DNA from: Sphingomonas phyllosphaerae
Lineage (GTDB): Bacteria; Pseudomonadota; Alphaproteobacteria; Sphingomonadales; Sphingomonadaceae
Direction of reading: 5' to 3'
Assembly: GCF_029623345.1 (NCBI RefSeq)
Contig: NZ_JAPYKH010000006.1
Coordinates: 124,001 to 188,000 of the forward strand
DNA: 64,000 nt
A program made the translations under genes and the position numbers. The notes beneath the pieces are model-generated. The model saw only the letters and a list, made by a program, of their open reading frames with translations. It searched no databases and had not been told where the DNA came from. Shown here in pieces: positions 35,015 to 44,540 of this stretch. Numbering within the stretch: the stretch's first letter is position 1; every line of letters starts with the position of its first letter.

Positions 35015-37534
35015 TCACCGGTTGGCCGCCACGATGCGGCGAATTTCCGCCTCGACCTTGGGGTCGGTCCCGACGTTGGTGTCGCCGCGATAGGGCGACG
35101 CCGCGGTCCGTGCGAGCCGCGCGCCGCGCTGGTCGGCGGTGTCGACGGTGACGTCGACCGAGAGGCCGACGCGCAGCGGATTGGCGCGCAGCTCGCGCGG
35201 GTCGAGCGCGACGCGCACCGGCACGCGCTGGACGATCTTGATCCAGTTGCCGCTGGCGTTCTGCGGCGGCAGCAGTGCGAAAGCGTTGCCGCTGCCCGCG
35301 GCGAGCCCGATCACGCGGCCGTGATAGACGATGTCGCCGCCGTACATGTCGGCGGTGAGCTTGACCGGCTGGCCGATGCGCAAATCCTTGAGCTGGGTCT
35401 CGCGGAAATTGGCGTCGACCCAGAGACGGTCGAGCGGCACGATCGCCATCAGCGGCGTGCCCGCATTCACCTGCTGCCCGACCTGGACGGTGCGCTGCGC
35501 CACCACGCCCGCGATCGGCGCGATCACGTGCATGTGCCCGCGCGCCACCGCCGCGTGGCGATAATTGGCGACCGCGGCGAGCACCGCGGGGCTGGTGTTG
35601 ACGTCGGTGCCCTGGACGGTGCTCTGCGCCTGGCGGCGCTGCTCGCGCGCGAGCCGCAGGTTGGCGGTCGCCACCTTCACCGCGTCGGCGGCGTGGCTCA
35701 GCTCCTCACCCGAGATCGCGCCCTGCTGCGCGGCACCGCGGCGGCGCGCATAATCGTCGCGCGCGCGGTTGAGCTCGGCCTCGGCCTGGACGATCCCGGC
35801 GTCGGACTGACCTACACGCGTGAAGTCGGCGCGGGTCGAGCGCACCGCGCGCGCCAGCTCGGCGGCCGCGGCGGCGACGTTGACGTCGGCGGTGGTCGGG
35901 TCGAGATCGATCAGCGGCTGGCCCGCGGTGACCGACTGGGTGTTGTCGGCGTGGAGCTGCGTCACCGTGCCGGGGTCGCGCGCGGTGATCGCCACCACGT
36001 CGCCGGCGACATAAGCGTCGTCGGTCTCCTCCTCCGGCGGGGCAAAGAAGAAGTGCATGATCGCCCAGATGATCAGCACCACCAGCAGCACCGCGCCGAG
36101 GATCAGGAAGGCGCGACGGCGCGCCTTCGGCTTACCCGTGGGCGTGGGCGTCGGCAGCGCAAAGCCGCCGCCGAGCGCGGTGGCGAGCTGCGCGCGCGCC
36201 GCGAGCGAGTCGATCGCGAGATTGGCGTCGGCCAGCTCGGCGTCGAGCAGGCGGATGTCGGTGTTGACGAGGTCGAGCCGGCTCGACAGCCCGCTCTGCA
36301 CGCGCACGCCGTTGAGCCGGTTGGTCTCCGCCAGCCCGGTCACGACCTCGCGCTGCCGCACGCGCGCGGCGTCGGCGGCCTGAACGCGCGCGATCGCGTC
36401 GGCGGCGTCGCGCGCGGCGGCGACGACCGACTCATTGTATTGCGCGGTGGCGACGTCGACCGCGGCGGTGGCGCCGCGCAGCTCGGCGGTGCGTCGCCCG
36501 CTGTCGAACAGCGGCAAATGGATGGCGGCGCCGCCCCCCGCGATCCCCGACGACAGGGCGACGAAATTGCCGAAGCCGATCGCCTGCAGTCCGACCAGCG
36601 CCGAGAGGTTGATGTTCGGGTAGAAAGCGCGGCGCGCGACCTGGCGCTGCGCGGCGGCAGCGGCGATCCGCGCCTGCGCCGCAGCGACGTCGGGGCGGCG
36701 CGCGAGCAGGTCGGCGGGCAGCGTCGCCGGCACCGGCAGCGCGGTGTCGGCCGCGAGCCGGGTCGGCTGGAGGGCGCGGGCATAGTCGCCGCCGCGCCCT
36801 GCCAGCGCCGCCAGCGCATCGGCGGCGAGCGCGCGCGCGCCCTGCGCCTGCACCAGCGCGAGCTGCGCCTGCGACACGAGCGTCTGCGCCGCGGTGATGT
36901 CGATACGACTGGCGAGCCGGTTCTGCTCGCGCACCTGGACCAGCCCGAGCGACTGCTGCCGCGTCGCGATGGTACGCTCGGCGATCGTCGCCTGGCGCTC
37001 GGCGCGCGCCAGCTCGACGTAGCTCTGCACCACCGCGCCGGCGAGCATCAGGCGCGCCGCGGCGCGGTCATATTCGGCCGCCTGGAGCTGCGCCGCGGCG
37101 CCCGCGATCGCCGCCTTCTGCCGCCCGAACAGGTCGAGGTTCCAGTTGAGCCCGGCCTGGCCGGTGCCGAGCGCGCGCACCGTGCCGGCGAAGGGCGGGG
37201 GGATGATGTAATTGCTCGACAGCCGCTGCCCCTGGACGTTGACGTCGAGCGCGGCGTCGGGGCGCAGCTCGGCGTCCTGCCGCGCCAGCGTTGCCTCGGC
37301 CTGGCGCACGCGCGCCGCGGCGACGTCGAGTGACGGGTTTCCCGCCAGCGCGTCGGTGACGAGGCGATCGAGCTGCGGGTCGCCGATCGCGCTCCACCAG
37401 TCGGGCGCGAGCGTCACCGACGGGCCGGCGAGCGCGAGTTCGGGCGCGGTCTTGGCGACGGTCACCGGCGGCGAGCCGGGGACGGCGCAGGCGCTGGCGA
37501 GCAGCGCCGCGGCGAGCGGGATCAGTCGTCGCAT
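35015..37534 (-). CDS. Fused outer-membrane efflux factor (NodT/OprM type) and EmrA-like membrane fusion protein
   Basis: An 839-residue single ORF holding two normally separate tripartite-efflux parts. Residues 1-457 are a full OMF lipoprotein: lipobox LASAC with Cys16, DWWSAIGDPQLDRLV, the tandem TolC-like helical repeats, and the NLDLFGRQK and LPLFDSGRR segments. Residues 458-473 form a Thr/Pro and basic linker (LPTPTPTGKPKARRR). A membrane helix follows at about 475-497. Residues 498-839 are an EmrA/HlyD adaptor with TDDAYVAGDVVAITARDPGTV, coiled coil and beta-barrel. Between about residues 419 and 480 I find no in-frame ATG, GTG or TTG, so no obvious internal start separates the halves. 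The gene overlaps marR by 13 bases and precedes the MFS pump. A sequencing indel cannot be excluded. Confidence 0.8.
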   Translation of the reverse strand: MRRLIPLAAALLASACAVPGSPPVTVAKTAPELALAGPSVTLAPDWWSAIGDPQLDRLVTDALAGNPSLDVAAARVRQAEATLARQDAELRPDAALDVNVQGQRLSSNYIIPPPFAGTVRALGTGQAGLNWNLDLFGRQKAAIAGAAAQLQAAEYDRAAARLMLAGAVVQSYVELARAERQATIAERTIATRQQSLGLVQVREQNRLASRIDITAAQTLVSQAQLALVQAQGARALAADALAALAGRGGDYARALQPTRLAADTALPVPATLPADLLARRPDVAAAQARIAAAAAQRQVARRAFYPNINLSALVGLQAIGFGNFVALSSGIAGGGAAIHLPLFDSGRRTAELRGATAAVDVATAQYNESVVAAARDAADAIARVQAADAARVRQREVVTGLAETNRLNGVRVQSGLSSRLDLVNTDIRLLDAELADANLAIDSLAARAQLATALGGGFALPTPTPTGKPKARRRAFLILGAVLLVVLIIWAIMHFFFAPPEEETDDAYVAGDVVAITARDPGTVTQLHADNTQSVTAGQPLIDLDPTTADVNVAAAAAELARAVRSTRADFTRVGQSDAGIVQAEAELNRARDDYARRRGAAQQGAISGEELSHAADAVKVATANLRLAREQRRQAQSTVQGTDVNTSPAVLAAVANYRHAAVARGHMHVIAPIAGVVAQRTVQVGQQVNAGTPLMAIVPLDRLWVDANFRETQLKDLRIGQPVKLTADMYGGDIVYHGRVIGLAAGSGNAFALLPPQNASGNWIKIVQRVPVRVALDPRELRANPLRVGLSVDVTVDTADQRGARLARTAASPYRGDTNVGTDPKVEAEIRRIVAANR

Positions 37535-37986
37535 GCGTCGGTCTCCTCCAGCGTATGGCGCAGCTTGCGGAGCTGCGCGAGGAACTGCTCGATCTCGTCG
37601 GTGCTCCAGTCGGCGAGATGGCGGTTCCAGCACCCGATCGCCTTGTCGCGGCAGCGCATCGCGGCGTCGCGCCCGGCGTCGGTCAGCGACAGGTTGACGA
37701 CGCGGCGGTCGTCCTCGCTGCGCGCGCGCTCGACCAGTCCGCGCGCCTCGAGCACGTCGATCAGCCGCGTCATCGCGCCTTTGTCATAGGCGAGGTCACG
37801 CGCGAGCGAGGCGCAGGTCGCCTCTGAATCGAGGTGGATGGTGAGCAGCGTCGACCATTGCGAGGCGGTCAGCTCCTCCTCGGCGAACGTCCGATCGAGC
37901 AGCGCCAGGTTGAGCTGGTTGCACCGCTTGATCAGATAGCCCGCCGAGTCATCAGGCATGAAATTGTTACGATTGTAGAACGGCAT
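37522..37986 (-). CDS. MarR family transcriptional regulator
   Basis: A 154-residue winged-helix regulator. The recognition region is TASQWSTLLTIHLDSEATCA...LARDLAYDKGAMTRLIDVLE, followed by the wing RGLVERARSEDDRRVVNLSLT. It heads the efflux operon and overlaps the fused OMF-adaptor gene, so it most likely represses the pump until a ligand binds. A perfect dyad lies immediately upstream of its start codon and includes the AAGG ribosome-binding site. A downstream ATG (residue 10) is a less likely start. Confidence 0.9.
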   Translation of the reverse strand: MPFYNRNNFMPDDSAGYLIKRCNQLNLALLDRTFAEEELTASQWSTLLTIHLDSEATCASLARDLAYDKGAMTRLIDVLEARGLVERARSEDDRRVVNLSLTDAGRDAAMRCRDKAIGCWNRHLADWSTDEIEQFLAQLRKLRHTLEETDACDD

Positions 37987-37989
37987 TCC

Positions 37990-38003
37990 GTTGCCTTAGC
38001 AAC
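37990..38003. promoter_or_regulatory. Candidate MarR operator
   Basis: A perfect inverted repeat, GTTGC-CTTA-GCAAC, begins 4 bases from the marR start codon and covers its ribosome-binding site. This is the expected position for an autoregulatory MarR operator. Confidence 0.6.
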
Positions 38004-38116
38004 TACTGCCGGTGCAGTCAATAATTGTATCGGCATGTTGCTGGGCGCGACGCTTGCGGGCGGTCACCGGCCCGCTATGGTCGCCCCCGTCACCATCCCG
38101 CGGGGAGCATCATCCG

Positions 38117-40975
38117 TTGACCTATCGTGCGTTTCTGGCCGCCGGTGCCGCGCTGGCGGTCCTCTCTGCCCCTGCTCACGCCCAGGCGCCCACCGCGCCG
38201 CTTCCCGCCGCCGCGCCGGTGTCCGAGCTGGTGAAGGCGATCGACATTCCCTATCAGCAGTTCACGCTCAAGAACGGGTTGCGCGTGATCGTGCACACCG
38301 ATCGCAAGGCGCCGATCGTCGCGGTCAGCGTGTGGTATGATGTCGGCTCCAAGCACGAGCCGCAGGGTAAGACCGGCTTCGCGCATCTGTTCGAGCATCT
38401 TATGTTTAACGGCAGCGAGAACGCACCCGGCGACTTCTTCGAGCCGCTCCAGCAGGTCGGCGCCACCGACTTCAACGGCACGACCTATTTCGATCGCACC
38501 AATTACTTCGAGACGGTGCCGACCGCCGCGCTCGACCGCGCGCTTTTCCTCGAGTCGGATCGGATGGGCTATCTCACCGGCGCGATAACCCAGAGCGTGC
38601 TCGACGAGCAGCGCGGCGTCGTCCAGAACGAGAAGCGCCAGGGCGACAACCAGCCCTATGGCCTGCTGCGCTACAAGGCGACCGAAGGGCTGTTCCCCGC
38701 GAGCCACCCGTACGGCCACACCACGATCGGTTCGATGGCCGACCTCGACGCCGCCAGCCTCGCTGACGTCAAGGAGTGGTTCCGCGGCCATTACGGGCCC
38801 AACAATGCCGTGCTGGTGCTCGCCGGCGACGTCGACCTCGCCACCGCGCGCGCCAAGGTGCAGAAATACTTCGGGGCGATCGCCGCGGGCCCGAAGAGCG
38901 TCGCGCTGCCCGCGCCGGTGCCCTCGTCGCTGCCGGGCAAGGCCAGCGAGATCATGAAGGACCGCGTCGCGGCGACGCTGGTGATGAAGGAGTGGGCGGT
39001 GCCCGGCCTCAACGACCGCGACGCGCCCGCGCTGGAGGTCGCCGCCGGCGTGCTCGGCGGGCTGGCCAGCTCGCGCTTCGACAACGTGCTGGTCAAGGGC
39101 GAGAAGCTCGCGGTGCAGGCGTCTGCGGAATATGAGAGCTTCGCGCAGGTCGGCACCTTCCAGCTCACCGCGATCGTCAAGCCCGGCGTCGACCCGGCGC
39201 AGGTGCAGGCGCGGATGGACCAACTCGTCGCCGACTTCGTCAAGAACGGCCCCAGCGCCGACGAGGTGGCGCGCTACGTCACCAGCACGGTCTCGTCGCG
39301 GATCGGCGGGCTGGAGGCGGTCGGCGGGTTCGGCGGCAAGGCGGTCGCGCTCGCCGAGGGCGCGCTCTATTCGGACGATCCCGGTTTCTACAAGAAGCAG
39401 CTCGCCGCGCTTGCCGCGCAGACCCCCGCCAGCGTCCGCGCCGCGGCGGCCAAATGGCTGACGCGGGCCGCCTATTCGCTCCAGATCATCAACGGCCAGC
39501 GCGACGCCTATGCCGAGAGCAAGGTGCCGCCACCCGCGCCGGTGAAGCAAGCGCCCGAGCAGCCGCCGAAGGGCACGCGCGGGCCGCTCCCCGACGTCGG
39601 CCCGATCGGCGCGCTCAGCTTCCCCAAGGTGGAGCGCGCGCGACTGTCGAACGGGATCGAGCTGGTCTACGCGCAGCGCGGCGCGGTGCCGGTCACCCAG
39701 GCGGTGCTCAGCTTCGACGCGGGCGTCGCCGCCGACGTCGCCGATAAGCTCGGCACGCAGCAGCTGACGCTGGCGATGATGGACGAGGGCACGCGCGCGC
39801 TGAACTCGATCCAGATCGCGGAGGCGCGCGAGCGGCTCGGCGCGTCGATCTCGAGCGGCAGCAGCGCCGACCGCACCTCGCTGGGGTTGCGCGTGCCGAG
39901 CGCCAATCTCGACGCGGGCGCCGCGCTGTGGGCGAGCATCGCGCGCGAGCCGTCCTTCGCCGAGGCCGAGCTGGGGCGCGTCAAGACGCAGCAGCTCACC
40001 GCGATCGCGCAGGAGCTGACCAGCCCCAACGGACTGGCGCGGCGCGTGCTGCCCAAGCTGGTGTCGCCGGGTTCGCCCTATGCCAAGGCGCAGGGCTCGG
40101 GCGATCCCGTCGCGGTGGCGTCGCTGAACCGCGCCGACCTGCTCGCCTTCCGCCAGGCCTGGCTGCGCCCCGACAAGGCAAAGATCTTCGTCGTTTCCGA
40201 TCGCCCGCTCACCGAGGTGCAGCGCGTGATGGAGGCGCGCTTCGGCGACTGGCGCGCCGACGGGGCCGCTGGCACCAAGAGCTTCCCCGCGCGTGTCACC
40301 TCGGTCAGCCCGCGCATCGTCGTGATCGATCGCCCGGACAGCCCGCAGTCGCTGATCGCGGGCGGCGTGCAGACCGGCCTCAAGGGTACCGACGAGCTGC
40401 TGCCGGTCGAGGTCGGCAACGATGCGCTCGGCGGCAGCTTCCTCGGCCGGCTCAACATGGACCTGCGCGAGAGCAAGCATTGGTCCTACGGCGTCGGCGG
40501 CAATTTCAGCCGCAACGCCTTCGCCGCGCCTTATGTGGTCTCCGCGCCGGTACAGGCCGACCAGACCGGTCCGGCGCTCGCGGCGCTGCGCGGCGACATG
40601 GCGCAATATCTCACGTCGCAGCCGATGACCCAGGCCGAGTTCGAGCGCGCGGTCAACGGCGGCACGCGCTCGCTCTCGGGCGAGTTCGAGACGTCGGACA
40701 ACGTGCTCGACGCGATGCAGTCGAACGACCTGTATCGCCGCCCCGACGATTATTACGCGACGCTCCCGCAGAAGTACCGCGCGCTGACGCTGCCGCAGGT
40801 GACCGCGGCGACCAAGGCCGCGATCGATCCGGCGCGGTTCGTCTGGGTGGTCGTGGGAGAGGCCGCCAAGGTGAAGCCGCAGCTTGACTCCTTGGGGTTG
40901 CCGGTGGAGGTCATGGCGGCATCCGCGGTCGCGGGCGCGCCGCCCGCGGCGACGCCTGCCGCCGCCCCGAAGTGA
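38117..40975 (+). CDS. M16 family zinc metallopeptidase (pitrilysin-like), secreted
   Basis: A protein of about 952 residues with a signal peptide (AFLAAGAALAVLSAPAHA) and two M16 halves. The inverted zinc motif is HLFEH (90-94), with the distal Glu in LDEQRGVVQNEKRQ near 171. The second half lacks the zinc motif, as usual. It degrades peptides in the periplasm. The start is taken as TTG at 38117 because it begins the signal peptide and has GGGGAG 9 bases upstream; no in-frame ATG lies nearby before the mature sequence. It ends in an Ala/Pro-rich tail and is followed 10 bases later by a small gene. Confidence 0.9.
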   Translation: MTYRAFLAAGAALAVLSAPAHAQAPTAPLPAAAPVSELVKAIDIPYQQFTLKNGLRVIVHTDRKAPIVAVSVWYDVGSKHEPQGKTGFAHLFEHLMFNGSENAPGDFFEPLQQVGATDFNGTTYFDRTNYFETVPTAALDRALFLESDRMGYLTGAITQSVLDEQRGVVQNEKRQGDNQPYGLLRYKATEGLFPASHPYGHTTIGSMADLDAASLADVKEWFRGHYGPNNAVLVLAGDVDLATARAKVQKYFGAIAAGPKSVALPAPVPSSLPGKASEIMKDRVAATLVMKEWAVPGLNDRDAPALEVAAGVLGGLASSRFDNVLVKGEKLAVQASAEYESFAQVGTFQLTAIVKPGVDPAQVQARMDQLVADFVKNGPSADEVARYVTSTVSSRIGGLEAVGGFGGKAVALAEGALYSDDPGFYKKQLAALAAQTPASVRAAAAKWLTRAAYSLQIINGQRDAYAESKVPPPAPVKQAPEQPPKGTRGPLPDVGPIGALSFPKVERARLSNGIELVYAQRGAVPVTQAVLSFDAGVAADVADKLGTQQLTLAMMDEGTRALNSIQIAEARERLGASISSGSSADRTSLGLRVPSANLDAGAALWASIAREPSFAEAELGRVKTQQLTAIAQELTSPNGLARRVLPKLVSPGSPYAKAQGSGDPVAVASLNRADLLAFRQAWLRPDKAKIFVVSDRPLTEVQRVMEARFGDWRADGAAGTKSFPARVTSVSPRIVVIDRPDSPQSLIAGGVQTGLKGTDELLPVEVGNDALGGSFLGRLNMDLRESKHWSYGVGGNFSRNAFAAPYVVSAPVQADQTGPALAALRGDMAQYLTSQPMTQAEFERAVNGGTRSLSGEFETSDNVLDAMQSNDLYRRPDDYYATLPQKYRALTLPQVTAATKAAIDPARFVWVVVGEAAKVKPQLDSLGLPVEVMAASAVAGAPPAATPAAAPK

Positions 40976-40985
40976 GGAGAGCGTG

Positions 40986-41285
40986 ATGGCCGGAGTCGAC
41001 GGAACCTACGATTGCACCGTGAAGTCGCCGCTGGGCGACCAGAAGCTGACGCTGACGGTGACGTCGCAGGGCGACAGCTTCACCGGCCAGGCCTCTGGCG
41101 CGATGGGCGCGTCGGACGTGCAGGGCAGTGTCAACGGCGACACGCTGGCGTGGAAGCAGCAGATGACCTCGCCAATGCCGATGACGCTCGACATCTCCGC
41201 GACGGTCGACGGCGACACGATCAGCGGCAGCGTCGGCGCGGGCGCGTTCGGCAGCTTCCCGCTGTCGGGCACGCGCGTCGGTTGA
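40986..41285 (+). CDS. Small hypothetical beta-rich protein
   Basis: A 99-residue protein with regularly spaced Gly/Asp-Thr beta-strand pairs (DGTYDCTVKSPLGDQKLTLTV, then SFTGQASG and ISGSVGAGAFGSFPLSG). It has no signal peptide or membrane segment. It begins 10 bases after the M16 peptidase with a GAGGAGAG site, so it is cotranscribed with it. The pattern suggests one small beta-barrel or sandwich; family unknown. Confidence 0.7.
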   Translation: MAGVDGTYDCTVKSPLGDQKLTLTVTSQGDSFTGQASGAMGASDVQGSVNGDTLAWKQQMTSPMPMTLDISATVDGDTISGSVGAGAFGSFPLSGTRVG

Positions 41286-41300
41286 GGTGACGTTTTAGCC

Positions 41301-41404
41301 TCGCCCCCTTTAGAAGAGGGGTTGGGGTGGGGCGGTTCCTCGAACGCGCTGGTCTCGGTGAGACGGCGACGCCCCACCCCGGCCCTCCCCTGAACGGGAG
41401 GGAG
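41301..41404. repeat. Paired GC-rich palindromic repeat, family 3
   Basis: The left part contains GAGGGGTTGGGGTGGGGCG and the right part CGCCCCACCCCGGCCCTCCCC, inverted and about 45 bases apart. It fills the gap between two convergent genes and may act as a bidirectional transcription end. Confidence 0.65.
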
Positions 41405-41406
41405 CA

Positions 41407-42483
41407 CTAAATATCCTTATCTGTCCGCTGCGCCGCGCGCTGCTCGGTGAGCACCTGCCAGCCCGTGATGAACAGCGCGCCCACCAACGGCCCGACCACG
41501 ATCCCGCTGAGCCCGACCAGATCGATCCCGCCGAGCGTCGTCACCAGCACCAGCCAGTCCGGGATCCCGGTGTCGCGGCCCACCAGGATCGGGCGCAGGA
41601 TATTGTCGGCGAGGCCGATCACCAGCACGCCCGACAGGATCACCACCACCGCCTGCCAGATCGCACCGGTAGCGAAGAGGTAGAGCGCGACCGGCGCCCA
41701 GATGATCGCCGGTCCCACCGCGGGCAGTAGCGCGGCGATCGCCATCAGGATTCCCCAGAGCAGCGCGGCGGGCAGCCCGACGATCCAGAAGGTCACCGCG
41801 CCGAGCGCGCCCTGCACGATCGCGACCACGCCGGATCCCTTGATCGTCGCGCGCACCACCGCGACGAACTTGTCCGCGAGCTGGCCTGCCACTGCGGGCT
41901 CGAGCGGCAGCGAGCGCACCACCGCCGGGCCGATCCGGTCGCCGTCGCGCAGCAGGAAGAAGGTGACGTACAGCCCGACGCCGAACGCCAACAAGAAGGC
42001 GGCGGCATTGGCGCCGATCAACAGCGCGCGTCGCGTCAGCGTGCTGGCGCTGTTGCTCACCGCCGCGCTCAGCTGCGCCTGCGCGCGCTCGAAGCTGTTG
42101 AAGCCCGAATTGTCGAGCATGCCCTGCAACCGTCGCGGCAATGCGTCATGCACCTGCTGGAAATAGGTCGCGAAATTGATCTGCCCACCGCGTAGCTGGG
42201 TGTAGACCCCCGCGGCCTGATCCACCACGAGGCTGCCGATGATCAGCGCGGGGATCACCACCGCCACGGTAATGATCAGCAGGGTCACGGCGGCGGCGAC
42301 GTTGCGGCGGTCCGGCCAGCGCTTGAGCAGGCGCTGGTAGAGCGGCTGGAACAATAGCGCCGCCAACCCGGCCCAGAGCAACGCGCCGAGGAAGCTCGAC
42401 ACCACCGCCACCAGCGCGACGCTGATGAGCAACAGGAACAGGAGCAAGCCGCCGTTCTCGACACGGCGCCGCGGGATTGTCAT
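41407..42483 (-). CDS. AI-2E family transporter
   Basis: A 358-residue polytopic membrane protein of the AI-2E/TqsA-PerM family. It has two N-terminal helices (GGLLLFLLLISVALVAVV, ALLWAGLAALLFQPLY), a large soluble loop, and C-terminal helices containing PAVGPAIIWAPVALYLFATG and DNILRPILVG, a family hallmark. Members export or exchange small solutes, and AI-2 transport is not proven for most. The ATG at 42483 is preferred; upstream in-frame sequence is low-complexity. Confidence 0.88.
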   Translation of the reverse strand: MTIPRRRVENGGLLLFLLLISVALVAVVSSFLGALLWAGLAALLFQPLYQRLLKRWPDRRNVAAAVTLLIITVAVVIPALIIGSLVVDQAAGVYTQLRGGQINFATYFQQVHDALPRRLQGMLDNSGFNSFERAQAQLSAAVSNSASTLTRRALLIGANAAAFLLAFGVGLYVTFFLLRDGDRIGPAVVRSLPLEPAVAGQLADKFVAVVRATIKGSGVVAIVQGALGAVTFWIVGLPAALLWGILMAIAALLPAVGPAIIWAPVALYLFATGAIWQAVVVILSGVLVIGLADNILRPILVGRDTGIPDWLVLVTTLGGIDLVGLSGIVVGPLVGALFITGWQVLTEQRAAQRTDKDI

Positions 42484-42646
42484 TCGGTGAACCTCGGGGA
42501 TCGTTACGCCACTGCAACCCCCCGCGGGCGGCTTTGCTCCGCGGCGGATCGTCGCGGCGGCGGCAGCGCATACGCCAATCCGGGTCAGCACGCGTTGGGG
42601 CAGCGGCGAGCCGGACATTACGGTCCGGTTTCACTCGGGGACGGCG

Positions 42647-42925
42647 ATGCCTGATCTCACCGCCGCCGACCTCGACTGCCTCAATGCGGCGCCGGCCGAG
42701 TCGATCCAGCGCGCGGTGCTGCCGCGGTTGATCGATGTTCACGACGCCGATCTCAAGCAGGCAAGCTTCTTCTGTCTCGCCAGCGGGCGTGACGACGGGC
42801 TCGACGTGTCACCACGCGGCGGTCCGCCCGGCTTTGTCCGCGTGCTGGATCCGGCGCATGTCGCCTTCGCCGACCGGCCCGGCAAGAATCGCTATAACGA
42901 GGCGGTAAAGAAGGATCTCTACTGA
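42647..42925 (+). pseudogene. Truncated pyridoxamine 5'-phosphate oxidase-like (FMN-binding split barrel) protein
   Basis: A 92-residue ORF resembling the N-terminal part of PPOX-type flavin proteins of about 200 residues. It has an initial helix, KQASFFCLASGRDDGLDVSPRGGPPGFVRVLD and then the FADRPGKNR segment that normally leads into the rest of the barrel. Here it stops 11 codons later (NEAVKKDLY). It has a ribosome-binding site (GGGGA), so it may be expressed, but half the fold is missing. A remnant is the likelier reading, though a short functional variant is possible. Confidence 0.5.
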
Positions 42926-42941
42926 GCCCGACTAACCCTGC

Positions 42942-44015
42942 TCAGCGCGTCACGCGCGTGACATGCCCCATCTTGCGCCCGGCGCGGCTCTCGCGCTTGC
43001 CGTAGAGGTGCAGGTACGCGTCCGGCTCGGCGACGAGCTCGGGCCAGCGCTCCCATTCGTCACCGATCAAATTCTCCATCGCCACCTGCGTAGCAGTAAG
43101 CGCGGTGTCGCCCAGCGGCAAACCGCAGATCGCACGAACGTGGTTGGCGAATTGCGAGGTGACCGCGCCTTCGATCGTCCAATGCCCGCTATTGTGGACG
43201 CGCGGCGCCATCTCGTTGAACACCGGGCCGTTCGCGCTCGCGAAATATTCGCAGGTGAGCACGCCGACATGGTCGAGCGCGTCCGCGATCCGCCCGGTCA
43301 GCGCGGCCGCCTCGGTCCGTTGCCGCGCGATCTCGGGCGGCGCAGGGACGGTGGAGCGATGCAGGATGCCATCGCGATGCTCGTTCCACGGCGGCGGGTA
43401 GCTCGTCATCGCGCCGTCGCGGCCGCGCACCAGCACGATCGAGAATTCGTGGCTGAACTCGACGAACGCCTCAAGCACCGCCGGCCCGCCGATCGCCTCC
43501 CACGCCGCGTCGGCGTCGGCACGGGAGGCAAGCCGCGCCTGGCCCTTGCCGTCATAGCCGAAGCGCGTCGTCTTGAGCACCGCGGGGCAACCGATCGCGG
43601 CGACGGCGGCGTCGAGTTCCTCTCGCGAGGCCACCGCCAGCCAGCGCGCAGGCCGGCCGCCGACCTGCTCGACGAAGCTCTTTTCCTTGATCCGGTCCTG
43701 CGCCACCGCGAGGCTCTTCGAAGCGGGATAGACGGGCACGCGCTCGGCCAGCCACTCGACCGGGCCGGCGGCGACATTCTCGAATTCATAGGTGACGACG
43801 TCGACCTGCGCGGCGAAGTCGGCGAGCACCACCTTATTGTGATAATCGGCGCGTGTCAGCGAGGAGGCGGTCTGCGCCGCGACGCTCTCACGATCGGGTG
43901 CGAGCACGTGCGTGCGATAGCCGAGGTCGGCCGCCGCGCTGGCGATCATGCGCCCGAGCTGGCCACCGCCGAGGATGCCGATCGTGCTGCCCGGCGGGAT
44001 CGGCGCGTCGCTCAT
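42942..44015 (-). CDS. purK: N5-carboxyaminoimidazole ribonucleotide synthase
   Basis: A 357-residue ATP-grasp enzyme of purine synthesis that carboxylates AIR using ATP and bicarbonate. The N-terminal [21 protein letters not shown], the [15 protein letters not shown] nucleotide-binding loop, [16 protein letters not shown] and the metal-binding [17 protein letters not shown] are characteristic. Its ATG overlaps the purE stop as ATGA, so the pair is cotranslated. Confidence 0.95.
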   Translation of the reverse strand: MSDAPIPPGSTIGILGGGQLGRMIASAAADLGYRTHVLAPDRESVAAQTASSLTRADYHNKVVLADFAAQVDVVTYEFENVAAGPVEWLAERVPVYPASKSLAVAQDRIKEKSFVEQVGGRPARWLAVASREELDAAVAAIGCPAVLKTTRFGYDGKGQARLASRADADAAWEAIGGPAVLEAFVEFSHEFSIVLVRGRDGAMTSYPPPWNEHRDGILHRSTVPAPPEIARQRTEAAALTGRIADALDHVGVLTCEYFASANGPVFNEMAPRVHNSGHWTIEGAVTSQFANHVRAICGLPLGDTALTATQVAMENLIGDEWERWPELVAEPDAYLHLYGKRESRAGRKMGHVTRVTR

Positions 44016-44488
44016 GCCGGGTCGACCGCGACCGAGTCGGTCTGCCGCTCGCGCCACGCCTTGAGCCGCGCGGAGAGGTCGGAGTCGCCCAGCGCGAGGA
44101 TCGAGGCGGCGAGCAGGCCCGCGTTGATCGCGCCCGCCTTGCCGATCGCCAGCGTGCCGACCGGTATGCCGCCGGGCATCTGCACGATCGACAGCAGACT
44201 ATCCATGCCCTTGAGCGCCTTGGACTCCACCGGCACGCCGAGCACCGGCAGATGCGTCATCGACGCCGCCATGCCCGGGAGATGCGCCGCGCCGCCGGCA
44301 CCCGCGACGATCACCTGGAGCCCGCGCCCGGCCGCGCCGCTGGCGTAGTCGTACAGCCGCTGCGGAGTGCGATGCGCCGAGACCACCTTGGTCTCATGCG
44401 CGACGCCGAGCGCATCTAGCGTCTCGCTCGCGTGGCGCATCGTCTCCCAGTCGGAGGTGGATCCCATGATGATGCCGACGCGCGCCAT
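44012..44488 (-). CDS. purE: N5-carboxyaminoimidazole ribonucleotide mutase
   Basis: A 158-residue class I PurE that converts N5-CAIR to CAIR. The N-terminal [41 protein letters not shown] and the [20 protein letters not shown] block are diagnostic. It forms an operon with the overlapping purK. Confidence 0.95.
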   Translation of the reverse strand: MARVGIIMGSTSDWETMRHASETLDALGVAHETKVVSAHRTPQRLYDYASGAAGRGLQVIVAGAGGAAHLPGMAASMTHLPVLGVPVESKALKGMDSLLSIVQMPGGIPVGTLAIGKAGAINAGLLAASILALGDSDLSARLKAWRERQTDSVAVDPA

Positions 44489-44540
44489 CGCGTGCGGTTA
44501 GCGGCGCGATGGCGGTCGAGCAAGGGCGCGCGTGCGGCGA

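Noticed and set aside
34409..37333. A 974-codon open frame on the + strand opposite the efflux genes
   Set aside because: It is antisense to clear OMF, adaptor and pump sequence, is Arg/Gly/Asp/Val-rich low-complexity, and shows no domain. Long shadow frames are expected in such GC-rich DNA.
38090..40606. An 838-codon minus-strand frame opposite the M16 peptidase
   Set aside because: The + strand encodes an unmistakable HxxEH peptidase; the minus frame is shadow sequence rich in Arg, His and Gly.
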